Of a stretch of 64,000 nt of DNA, positions 16,392 through 24,189 are shown in pieces. The stretch is from assembly GCA_033344795.1 (NCBI GenBank), contig JAWPMS010000001.1, positions 3,596,001 to 3,660,000 on the forward strand. Reading direction: 5' to 3'. Every line of letters starts with the position of its first letter. The stretch's first letter is position 1. The position numbers and the translations under genes were made by a program. This DNA is from SHLQ01 sp033344795 (lineage in GTDB: Bacteria; Actinomycetota; Acidimicrobiia; Acidimicrobiales; SHLQ01). The notes under the pieces were generated by a model. It ran no database searches. It was not told where the DNA came from and worked only from the letters and a program-made list of their open reading frames with translations.

Positions 16392-18440
16392 ATGCAGCGT
16401 CTGGAGAGCTACATCGCTGGTCAGTGGGTTCGTGGAAGCGACAGCGGCGCGCCCTTCCATCGAGCGGCGACTGGCGAACAGCTCGGAACGATCTCGAGCG
16501 ACGGCGTCGATTTCGCGGCAGCCGTGCAACACGGCCGGGCGGTCGGAAGCCCAGCGCTTCGCGCGTTGACCTTTCATCAACGCGCAGCCCTGGCCAAAGA
16601 TCTCGGCAAGTTGTTGTTGAGCGATGAGGTCAAGGAGACGTTGTACGACGTTTCGTTCGCGACCGGCGCGACTCGCAACGATGCATGGATCGACATCGAC
16701 GGCGGCGCAAGCGTGTTGCTGACATATTCGAGCAAGGCGCGCAAGGAACTTCCGAACGCAACCGTTGCTCTCGATGGTTCCCCCGAACCCCTCAGTCGCG
16801 ACGGCAGTTTCCTCGGGGCGCACATCCACACGTCACGCTTGGGCGTCGCGGTACAGATAAACGCATTCAACTTTCCCGTGTGGGGAATGCTCGAGAAGTT
16901 GGCCCCGTCGCTGATCGCAGGTGTGCCATCGATCGTGAAACCCGCCAGCCAAACAGCGTTTCTGACCGAGGCCGCAGTTCGTGTCATCGTCGACAGTGGC
17001 ATTCTCCCCGACGGTGCACTGCAGCTGATCTCTGGCTCTGCGGGAGATCTGCTCGACCACCTCGATGGTCAGGACTCGGTTGGTTTCACCGGCTCCGCTT
17101 CGACTGCACATCTGCTTCGTGCTCATCCGAACATCGTTGCCAATTCGGTCCGTTTCACCGCTGAGGCCGATTCGCTGAACTCTGCGGTTCTTGCGCCGAG
17201 CGCAATACCCGGTACCGCCGAATTCGATCTCTTCGTTCGCGAAGTGGTCAAGGAGATGACCACGAAGGCGGGTCAGAAGTGCACGGCCATTCGTCGAGCC
17301 TTCGTTCCAGAGGTTCACCTCGACGCTGCTGCAGAAGCCATCACCGAAGCTCTGGGTGACGTCGTCGTGGCTGACCCGTCGTCAGGCGTCGCCACGATGG
17401 GCCTGCTCGCAAGCCGCGCGCAGGTCGACGAGGTCGCGTCGGCGATCGATCGCCTCCACTCCGGTGGCGGAACGATTCTGTCTCGAACGTGCGAGGTCGA
17501 CGGGCTCGACCCCGAAGCGGCGTTCTTCTCTCCACCGACCTTGTTGCGAGCCGACGACCGCCGCGGTGAGGCCATTCACCAGACCGAGGCATTCGGTCCG
17601 GTCTCGACACTCGTTCCCTACGCGACCGTCGAGGAAGCTGTCGAGTTGGTCGCGCTGGGTCGTGGAAGCCTCGTCGCCTCGGTGTACGGAGCCGAGCCTG
17701 ACGAAGTTGCGCCATTGATCACCGGAATCGCCGCGCACCACGGTCGCGTCATGGCTGTCGACGCCTCGATGGCGAAGGCGAGCACTGGACATGGCTCTCC
17801 ACTGCCGCATCTCGTGCACGGTGGGCCAGGACGCGCAGGCGGTGGCGAAGAACTCGGAGGGATCAGCGGTGTCTTGCATCACATGCAACGCACGGCGGTG
17901 CAAGGGTCTCCCGACATGCTGACTGCAGTGACGGGCGAATACATGCCAGGCGCATCGACCAACGACAGCAAGGGACACCCTTTCAAGCTCACGTTTGACG
18001 ACCTCGCCGTCGGAGACTCGATCACCACCGAGTCACGCGAGGTCACGCGTGCGGACATCGCCGCGTTTGCCGAGAGCACCGGCGACACGTTCTATGCCCA
18101 CATGGATGAAGACGCCGCGAAACGAAGTCCGATCTTCGGTGGGTTGGTCGCTCACGGTTATCTCGTGCTTTCGTTTGCAGCCGGGCTGTTCGTCTGGCCT
18201 GACGAGGGCCCTGTGCTTGCGAACTATGGTCTGGACCGTCTGCGCTTCGCAACGCCGACCTATCCCGGCGATGAGATCCATGTGATTCTCACCTGCAAAC
18301 GAAAGACTCAGCTCGACGGTCGCGGATACGGCGAGGTTGCCTGGGACGCCCGTGTCATCAATCAGAACGACGAGGTTGCGGCGGCCTACGACATCCTCAC
18401 CATGGTCGCCAACGCCCCCGGCATCAACGGAGCCACCTGA
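16392..18440 (+). CDS. paaZ: PaaZ: oxepin-CoA hydrolase / semialdehyde dehydrogenase
   Basis: A 682-residue fusion of an aldehyde dehydrogenase (residues 1-520) and a MaoC-like hot-dog hydratase (about 545-680), the layout of PaaZ (681 residues in E. coli). The dehydrogenase Cys is in KAGQKCTA and the general-base Glu in EADSLNS. The hydratase carries FGGLVAHGYL. PaaZ opens the oxepin-CoA ring and oxidises the resulting semialdehyde in aerobic phenylacetate degradation. The ATG follows a clear ribosome-binding site (GAAGGGAAA). The gene is divergent from a PaaH-like dehydrogenase, which acts later in the same route. Confidence 0.95.
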   Translation: MQRLESYIAGQWVRGSDSGAPFHRAATGEQLGTISSDGVDFAAAVQHGRAVGSPALRALTFHQRAALAKDLGKLLLSDEVKETLYDVSFATGATRNDAWIDIDGGASVLLTYSSKARKELPNATVALDGSPEPLSRDGSFLGAHIHTSRLGVAVQINAFNFPVWGMLEKLAPSLIAGVPSIVKPASQTAFLTEAAVRVIVDSGILPDGALQLISGSAGDLLDHLDGQDSVGFTGSASTAHLLRAHPNIVANSVRFTAEADSLNSAVLAPSAIPGTAEFDLFVREVVKEMTTKAGQKCTAIRRAFVPEVHLDAAAEAITEALGDVVVADPSSGVATMGLLASRAQVDEVASAIDRLHSGGGTILSRTCEVDGLDPEAAFFSPPTLLRADDRRGEAIHQTEAFGPVSTLVPYATVEEAVELVALGRGSLVASVYGAEPDEVAPLITGIAAHHGRVMAVDASMAKASTGHGSPLPHLVHGGPGRAGGGEELGGISGVLHHMQRTAVQGSPDMLTAVTGEYMPGASTNDSKGHPFKLTFDDLAVGDSITTESREVTRADIAAFAESTGDTFYAHMDEDAAKRSPIFGGLVAHGYLVLSFAAGLFVWPDEGPVLANYGLDRLRFATPTYPGDEIHVILTCKRKTQLDGRGYGEVAWDARVINQNDEVAAAYDILTMVANAPGINGAT

Positions 18441-18480
18441 GCCGCTAAAGCTGAGATCCGTCGATGCCGTCAGCTGTTGT

Positions 18481-19083
18481 ATGACATCGACTAGCCCGCC
18501 AATTGGGACCACGTGTGTCTTCCTTCTCGACGATGCCACGCTGCGCTACGCCCAGAAGCGCGCCGTGAGCGTGGTGCCGCGCAAACAGCGGAATACAGGC
18601 GCCATCATCGGTGGCGTGCTCGGTGGTGGTCTGCTCGGCGCGGTCGTTGGCAAATTGATCCTCGGCGAGCGGGCCAAGGCAACGTTCTTCGACGAGCTCC
18701 TGACCCCTCCTGGCCAGTACGAGCTATTGGTGTCAGAAGACGGACTTGCATTGTCGAACGTGGCGAATCAGCGAGCAGTGATGAAGTGGACCGACATCGA
18801 GGCGTGGGGAGCGGACGATGAGATCTTTATCGCCCGGGATCTCCGTGGCAACCGACTCGTTCTTCCTCGAGCATCGATACCAGAACAGATCTTCTCCATG
18901 ATCGTCGAGATCTGCTCGATCGCTGCGAAGCGAGCTCAGTGCAAGGTTGGGAAGACCACGTATGGGAAGTGGTCACAGCTGGGGACAGCAGAGAAGATCG
19001 TACGAGGATTTATCTACTTGATCGGAGTTGTCGTACTGGTTCTCTCGGTCCTCATCTTTGTCGAATTCGGTCTGTCCAGTTGA
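18481..19083 (+). CDS. YcxB-like membrane protein
   Basis: A 200-residue protein. A glycine-rich hydrophobic segment at about 38-60 and a second helix near the C-terminus (about 175-197) are probable membrane anchors. Between them is a region resembling the YcxB-like domain, a PH-like fold (GQYELLVSEDGLALSN, VMKWTDIEAW). The function is unknown. The ATG at 18481 gives a sensible N-terminus, but no strong ribosome-binding site was seen. It converges with fumarase, with only 3 bases between the stop codons. Confidence 0.7.
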   Translation: MTSTSPPIGTTCVFLLDDATLRYAQKRAVSVVPRKQRNTGAIIGGVLGGGLLGAVVGKLILGERAKATFFDELLTPPGQYELLVSEDGLALSNVANQRAVMKWTDIEAWGADDEIFIARDLRGNRLVLPRASIPEQIFSMIVEICSIAAKRAQCKVGKTTYGKWSQLGTAEKIVRGFIYLIGVVVLVLSVLIFVEFGLSS

Positions 19084-19086
19084 TGC

Positions 19087-20718
19087 TCAGCGCAGATGAA
19101 CCGGCGTGCTGACCTCTGCGAAGAAGTCGGTTCCCTTGTCATCGATGATGATGAAGGCAGGGAAGTTCTCGACCTCGATACGCCACACGGCTTCCATGCC
19201 GAGTTCTTCGTACTCGAGAACCTCGACCTTGCGGATCGCGTCCTTGGCCAAACGAGCGGCCGGACCGCCGATCGAACCGAGGTAGAACCCACCGTGGGTC
19301 TTGCAGGCGTCGACGACCTGTTGTGATCGGTTGCCCTTGGCCAGCATCACCATCGAGCCACCCGCGGCCTGGAATTGCTCGACATAGCTGTCCATGCGCC
19401 CTGCGGTGGTCGGGCCGAACGAACCCGACGCGTAACCCTCTGGTGTCTTGGCGGGGCCGGCGTAATACACCGGGTGATTCTTCAGGTACTCGGGCATCGG
19501 CTCGCCGGCATCGAGAAGCTCTTTGATCTTTGCGTGCACGATGTCGCGTCCGACCACGAGGGTGCCGGTCAACGACAGACGCGTTTTCACGGGGTGCTTG
19601 GTCAGTTCGTTTCGGATCGCATCCATCGGTTGGTTGAGGTCGATCTGGACGACGTTGGTGCTGAGGTCTTCCTCGGTCACCTCCGGCATGTACTGGGCGG
19701 GGTCGTGCTCGAGCTGCTCGAGAAACACACCTTCTGCGGTGATTTTGCCCAACGCTTGGCGATCGGCCGAACACGACACGGAAATGCCCACTGGGTTCGA
19801 GGCTCCGTGACGCGGGAGACGAATCACCCGAACGTCGTGGCAGAAGTACTTGCCGCCGAACTGTGCGCCGATGCCGAGCTCGCGGGTCAGCTCGAGAATG
19901 CGCTCTTCCCACTCGAGATCTCGGAACCCGTGGCCAGCCATCGAACCTTCGGTGGGGAGGGAGTCGAGGTACTTCGTCGATGCGTACTTTGCGGTCTTCA
20001 GATTGAACTCGGCGGACGTCCCGCCGATGACGATCGCCAGATGATACGGCGGACAGGCCGCGGTGCCGAGCTTGCGCAAGTTGATGTCGAGGAACTTCAT
20101 CAAGCTCTCAGGATTGAGCAGGGCCTTGGTCTCCTGGAAGAGGTAACTCTTGTTGGCTGATCCTCCGCCCTTTGCAATGAAAAGGAACTTGTAGGCGTCG
20201 CCCTGTGTGGCGTAGAGCTCAATCTGCGCGGGGAGGTTGTTCCCCGTGTTCTTCTCTTCGAAGAGGCTCAGCGGAGCGAGTTGGCTGTACCGGAGATTTG
20301 ACGTCAGGTACGTGTCGTACACGCCTTGGCTGATGGCCAGCTCGTCATCGAAACCGGTGAAGACGTGCTGTCCCTTCTTGCCCATGACGATCGCCGTGCC
20401 AGTGTCCTGGCACATCGGCAACACGCCGCCGGCTGCGATGTTGGCGTTTTGCAGTAGTTCTTCAGCGACGAAGATGTCGTTCGGTGACGCCTCGGGGTCG
20501 TCGAGGATGCTCGCCAACTGCTTGAGATGGGCTGGTCGCAGGTAGTGCGCGATGTCGCGCATGGCGGTCGCGGTGAGGAGTTGGATCGCCTCGGGTTCAA
20601 CCTTGAGGAACGTCTCGCCGTTCGCCTCAAAGGTCGACACGCCTTCGCTCGAGATCTTGCGATATTCGGTGGTGTCCTCGCCGAGGGGGAGGAGTTCGGA
20701 GTACTCGAAGTTGGTCAC
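19087..20718 (-). CDS. Class I (iron-sulfur) fumarate hydratase
   Basis: A 543-residue two-domain enzyme of the FumA/FumB type (about 548 residues in E. coli). The three cysteines expected to hold the [4Fe-4S] cluster are in MCQDTG (about residue 103), ACPPYH (about 223) and SCSADR (about 317). The C-terminal beta domain (GRMDSYVEQFQAAGG, GPAARLAKDAI) is complete. It interconverts fumarate and malate in the citric acid cycle and should be oxygen sensitive. It starts with GTG preceded by TAACGT 6 bases upstream, a leaderless arrangement. Confidence 0.96.
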   Translation of the reverse strand: MTNFEYSELLPLGEDTTEYRKISSEGVSTFEANGETFLKVEPEAIQLLTATAMRDIAHYLRPAHLKQLASILDDPEASPNDIFVAEELLQNANIAAGGVLPMCQDTGTAIVMGKKGQHVFTGFDDELAISQGVYDTYLTSNLRYSQLAPLSLFEEKNTGNNLPAQIELYATQGDAYKFLFIAKGGGSANKSYLFQETKALLNPESLMKFLDINLRKLGTAACPPYHLAIVIGGTSAEFNLKTAKYASTKYLDSLPTEGSMAGHGFRDLEWEERILELTRELGIGAQFGGKYFCHDVRVIRLPRHGASNPVGISVSCSADRQALGKITAEGVFLEQLEHDPAQYMPEVTEEDLSTNVVQIDLNQPMDAIRNELTKHPVKTRLSLTGTLVVGRDIVHAKIKELLDAGEPMPEYLKNHPVYYAGPAKTPEGYASGSFGPTTAGRMDSYVEQFQAAGGSMVMLAKGNRSQQVVDACKTHGGFYLGSIGGPAARLAKDAIRKVEVLEYEELGMEAVWRIEVENFPAFIIIDDKGTDFFAEVSTPVHLR

Positions 20719-20724
20719 CCTTCG

Positions 20725-20730
20725 ACGTTA
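20725..20730 (-). promoter_or_regulatory. Putative -10 box of the fumarase gene
   Basis: TAACGT on the minus strand ends 6 bases before the GTG at 20718. Confidence 0.5.
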
Positions 20731-20758
20731 CCGCCGTGCTGCATTGCGGTGGCGGGTA

Positions 20759-22300
20759 TCAGGGCAGGATGTCGGGATCAAGGAAGTCGCGCGGCAAGGT
20801 TCGGATGACCTTGCCCATCGCATTGCGCGGCAACTCATGGACGAGCGCAATTCTGTCGAGAGGCAGGTCCGTTAGACGAATGCCGGTCTCCTCTTCATAC
20901 GTCATGGCCATTTCGACGAAGTCGAGCGAGTCGGCATTGAGGTCGCCTGCAACGGTGACCTCGAACGGGAGTTCGGGCCCTTGCTCCATCACGAGGAGAG
21001 CTCCAACCTGCTGGCCAAGACGCGGATCGGGGATTCCCACGACCAGCGCTTCCTGCACGAACGGAAGCGCCGTTAGTTGTGCTTCGATCTCGAATGGATC
21101 GATGTTCTGACCGCCACGAATGATGACGTCCGACATGCGTCCCATGACCGAGAGCGCTCCGTCAGAATCAAGCTTTCCGAGATCGCCGGTGTGGAGCCTT
21201 CCAGTGCGAAAGAGGTCCGCGGTCCGGTCGGGTTCACCTGCATACCCGAGTGTTGGGGTCCAGGTGTTGGCCCAACGGCCCGACGTGGCTGGCGAGACGC
21301 AGATCTCGCCCATCGACCCCGTGGGAGTGAGCGTGTCGTCCGGTGCAACGATCTCGATGATCACATGGGGGAGAGCGAAACCCCGCTTGGAGCCGATCGG
21401 ATCATCGAGTGATTCACGGACGATGCCAGTTGGGGCCTCGCTCAGGCCATAGCTCAGCGTCGGGCGCACATCGAAACGATCGAGGAAGTCCCACAACAGC
21501 CGAGGTTCAGCGCCCGAACCGCCGACGATCACTCGATCGAGCGAGCTCAACATCTGGGGTCTGACCGCTGAGTCCTCGACGAGGTCGTGCAGGATCGTTG
21601 GTACGAGGAACGTCCGAGTCACGGCGTCTCGTTCGATGTCTTCGGCCAATCCCGCTGAATACGTGCGTCGCATGATCACGGTCGTGGAGCTACGTAGTAG
21701 GGCCGACAGAGGGCCAAGGGCCAAGATGTTCGCAATCATGAGGCTCAACGGTGTGCCAATCCGTTCGCCGGGCTCTGGTGGTTCGAGCTCGGCGCTGAGC
21801 AGCCCTGGCCACAGCAGGTTGCGCTGACTGTGCACCACAACTTTCGGACGACCCGTTGTGCCGGAAGTGAACGTGACCAGGGCTGGCGCGCCTGGATCGA
21901 TGATTGGTCGTGCGAGGTCCCCGCTGGGGAGATGGTCAACCGAGTCGATCAGACGAATGCCGCCGATTCGTTGCTCCAACTCGGCAAGTTCTGTTCGGGG
22001 ATCCTTTGCGCTTCGCCCTACCCAGATTCCGCCTGCGCGAAACGTCGCGAGAGCGCCGATGACCGTCTCGGCGCAGTTGCCGAGCGCCCACCAGATCTGC
22101 TCCCCGGCGGCGATCCCCGTTGCAACCGCCGCGACAGCATCGTCCAAGTCGGACCACGTCCACGTTCGATCGCCGTCGATCAGGGCCAGCCGGTCAGGGT
22201 GGTTCTCGAGGCCCTCGTCGAGGATGTCTGCGACCGAGCTCGGCCCGAATGGATACGGCGCCGGCTCCGGGTGCTGATAGAGGCCTGCCAGGTCAACCAT
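20759..22300 (-). CDS. AMP-dependent acyl-CoA synthetase/ligase with ACP-like insert
   Basis: A 513-residue adenylating enzyme. The P-loop TFTSGTTGRPKVV is near residue 150, YGLSEAP near 295, and HTGDLG and GRMSDVIIRGGQNIDP open the C-terminal subdomain; the catalytic Lys is in NAMGK (about 497). It should activate a carboxylic acid as acyl-AMP and pass it to CoA or another thiol. Within the C-terminal subdomain, residues about 453-480 read like helix II of an acyl carrier protein (DLNADSLDFVE, MTYEEETGI), with a DSL serine near 458. TACTGT lies 6 bases before the ATG. The substrate is unknown. Confidence 0.9.
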   Translation of the reverse strand: MVDLAGLYQHPEPAPYPFGPSSVADILDEGLENHPDRLALIDGDRTWTWSDLDDAVAAVATGIAAGEQIWWALGNCAETVIGALATFRAGGIWVGRSAKDPRTELAELEQRIGGIRLIDSVDHLPSGDLARPIIDPGAPALVTFTSGTTGRPKVVVHSQRNLLWPGLLSAELEPPEPGERIGTPLSLMIANILALGPLSALLRSSTTVIMRRTYSAGLAEDIERDAVTRTFLVPTILHDLVEDSAVRPQMLSSLDRVIVGGSGAEPRLLWDFLDRFDVRPTLSYGLSEAPTGIVRESLDDPIGSKRGFALPHVIIEIVAPDDTLTPTGSMGEICVSPATSGRWANTWTPTLGYAGEPDRTADLFRTGRLHTGDLGKLDSDGALSVMGRMSDVIIRGGQNIDPFEIEAQLTALPFVQEALVVGIPDPRLGQQVGALLVMEQGPELPFEVTVAGDLNADSLDFVEMAMTYEEETGIRLTDLPLDRIALVHELPRNAMGKVIRTLPRDFLDPDILP

Positions 22301-22306
22301 GTTTCG

Positions 22307-22312
22307 ACAGTA
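22307..22312 (-). promoter_or_regulatory. Putative -10 box of the AMP ligase gene
   Basis: TACTGT on the minus strand ends 6 bases before the ATG at 22300 and overlaps the stop of the upstream gene, allowing separate transcription of the ligase. Confidence 0.45.
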
Positions 22313-22313
22313 C

Positions 22314-23228
22314 TCAGAAGAGGGAGTCCTGCACGGACAGCTCGTCGGGTACGACGTCTCCAAGGCTGAGCTCGACGCCGTAGAGGCGGCGGACATCGAT
22401 GACAAAACGATCTCCAGAGCCGGGACGCGTGACCACGGCAACCCGACCGCTCGCTCCGAGAAACTCGAGGTCGTGGTTCCCGGTTTCGACCTTCAGCGGG
22501 TACGGATGCAGCCCCTCGAACAGGGGATCATCGATGCTGGGGCTGCGCCATGTTTCGGCTGCTGTCTCGAGTCGGTCATCGCCAGATTCGACAATAAGCG
22601 CGCTGATGTTCGTGGCCCAGTGGGCCAGCTCGCGTTCCAGTTGGGAGTTCGCTTTCGGCGTCGTCAAACCTGCGAGCTTGCGCACGATCGAGACCGACTG
22701 GGGGAGCCCGAGATCAACCGTGACTCGATCCTCAATGGACCGGACGGCGAATCCGTCGGTCGCGTGGGCGACGATCTGGGCGATCCATGCGCCCTGTTCG
22801 ATCAAACGTGTTTCGAGGCGAGGTGCGGTCGATGTGCCGACTTTGACCGAGCCGTCGCGAAAGGCGGCGAGGTAAAGATGGTTCGGTTGCTCGAGGTGCG
22901 TTTTCACCGCGGCGTCGAGTTCGCCCCTTCCCTTGGTGTGTGCGTGATGCAGCTGGGAGGCAAAGGTTGCATCGCTGGCGGCACAGCGATCGCAGGTGCG
23001 TCCGTCGTGTAGCGGCGTGTTGTCGCAATCCATCCACGTGGTCGTCGCGTCGCGAAACGGTTTGTGGCCAATGCAATGTCGCTTGGCATCAGGGCCGGTC
23101 GAGTACTGGAGTCGCAGGCCGATGAGTGGCTCGAGAACCGACGGCTGGCCGTTCTGTCGAATCCGAAGCTGTGGTGAGCCGTCGGCCCACGTCAACCCGG
23201 TCACCACGAGTGAGCCAGTGTCCGTCAC
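22314..23228 (-). CDS. DUF2797 domain protein
   Basis: A 304-residue protein whose first third has a cysteine/histidine pattern (HCIGHKPF, MDCDNTP, CDRCAASD) resembling the zinc-ribbon-like part of DUF2797. A GIY-YIG-like segment follows (HLYLAAFRDGSVKVGTSTAPRLETRL). DUF2797 proteins have no established function; the GIY-YIG resemblance hints at nucleic-acid work but is inferred. The GTG start has CAGACT 6 bases upstream. The AMP ligase begins 13 bases after its stop, so the pair may be co-transcribed. It is divergent from an IclR regulator. Confidence 0.85.
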   Translation of the reverse strand: MTDTGSLVVTGLTWADGSPQLRIRQNGQPSVLEPLIGLRLQYSTGPDAKRHCIGHKPFRDATTTWMDCDNTPLHDGRTCDRCAASDATFASQLHHAHTKGRGELDAAVKTHLEQPNHLYLAAFRDGSVKVGTSTAPRLETRLIEQGAWIAQIVAHATDGFAVRSIEDRVTVDLGLPQSVSIVRKLAGLTTPKANSQLERELAHWATNISALIVESGDDRLETAAETWRSPSIDDPLFEGLHPYPLKVETGNHDLEFLGASGRVAVVTRPGSGDRFVIDVRRLYGVELSLGDVVPDELSVQDSLF

Positions 23229-23234
23229 CCGCCG

Positions 23235-23240
23235 AGTCTG
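23235..23240 (-). promoter_or_regulatory. Putative -10 box of the DUF2797 gene
   Basis: CAGACT on the minus strand ends 6 bases before the GTG at 23228. The hexamer is less canonical than TAnnnT, but the same one precedes apt with the same spacing. Confidence 0.4.
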
Positions 23241-23280
23241 CCCAACATCATGACCCGACGCCCACCCGTCACCCTATCTC

Positions 23281-23333
23281 CCCAAATTTGAAGGATCGCG
23301 GGCCGTATTGGCCCATCAGACATCAAATTTGGG
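23281..23333. promoter_or_regulatory. Nested dyad with two CAAATTTG palindromes
   Basis: CCCAAATTTGA (23281-23291) and TCAAATTTGGG (23323-23333) are exact reverse complements, and each contains the self-palindrome CAAATTTG. Between them GGGCC-GTATT-GGCCC (23300-23314) forms a further inverted repeat. The element sits between divergent DUF2797 and IclR genes. Two equivalent sites about 41 bases apart would suit a dimeric or tetrameric regulator that loops DNA. It is AT-rich compared with the surroundings. Confidence 0.55.
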
Positions 23334-23350
23334 TCGAGGCAGGGTGGGGC

Positions 23351-23400
23351 TTTCCATATAGTGGGAAAGATTGCAAAGCGTCGAATAGTGGGAATACTCT
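23351..23400 (+). promoter_or_regulatory. iclR promoter with repeated ATAGTGGGAA
   Basis: ATAGTGGGAA occurs at 23358-23367 and again at 23385-23394. The first copy is also part of an inverted repeat, CTTTCC with GGAAAG. TACTCT (23395-23400) ends 6 bases before the iclR ATG and is a good leaderless -10 box. The repeats lie where a repressor site would block this promoter. Confidence 0.5.
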
Positions 23401-23406
23401 TCGGTC

Positions 23407-24189
23407 ATGTCGGTCACCTCAGTCGAACGGTCATTTCGCATTCTTCACGCAGTTGCCGAGGAGCCTCAGTCGCTCTCAGCGTTGGCGCGAAGGTTGAACT
23501 TGGCGACCAGCACGGCGGCGCGGTTCCTGCAATCGCTGCATGCTGCAGGCGCGGTGAGCCGCGACGCCGATGGCCGTTATTGCATCGGACCATCGATCTT
23601 TGAGCTCGCTGGTGGACCCACGGGTCGCCACGATCTGGCCGCGATTGCATCGACGCACCTGTCGGCCTTGGCGAGGCGAACAGGGGAAACCGCAGGAATC
23701 GTTGCAGCGATCGACAACGACATTTTGCACCTCGCCCAGGTGAGCGACGACGACGATGCGGGCGTGCAGGTCAAGGACTGGAGCGGAGCACAGATCCCGG
23801 CGCACCCTGGCTGCACCGGACTCGTCGTGATGGCGCACTGGCCCCAGAGCCAGATCGACAGCTATCTGGCCAAACCCCTCGAAGCGTTCAGCGACTCGAC
23901 GGTCGTCGATCCACGGGTCATTCGCGAACGACTCGACGAGATACGTCGCACGGGTCACCTCTGGACCACCGATGAATATGCGGTCGGCGTGACGTCGGTA
24001 GCAAGTCCCGTCTTCGACCGTCATGATCGAGTCATTGGTGCTCTCCACGCGTTCGGCCCCTCATATCGCTTCCCCGACCCGAACGACAAGGGTGTGATCG
24101 CCGACGAATTGTGTGCGCGAGCGGTGCAGATCAGCGGCGTTCTCGGTCATGTTGGTTCGCTTTCGATCGGGGCCTCCGATGTCGCCTGA
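23407..24189 (+). CDS. IclR-family transcriptional regulator
   Basis: A 260-residue protein with an N-terminal winged helix (SLSALARRLNLATSTAARFL, about residues 18-37) and a C-terminal IclR effector domain (EYAVGVTSVASPVFD, residues about 190-204). IclR proteins bind small organic ligands and often control adjacent catabolic genes. The MttB-family gene starts inside its last 11 bases, so both are on one transcript and the methyltransferase substrate is a likely inducer class. Repeats in the upstream region are candidate operators. Confidence 0.94.
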   Translation: MSVTSVERSFRILHAVAEEPQSLSALARRLNLATSTAARFLQSLHAAGAVSRDADGRYCIGPSIFELAGGPTGRHDLAAIASTHLSALARRTGETAGIVAAIDNDILHLAQVSDDDDAGVQVKDWSGAQIPAHPGCTGLVVMAHWPQSQIDSYLAKPLEAFSDSTVVDPRVIRERLDEIRRTGHLWTTDEYAVGVTSVASPVFDRHDRVIGALHAFGPSYRFPDPNDKGVIADELCARAVQISGVLGHVGSLSIGASDVA

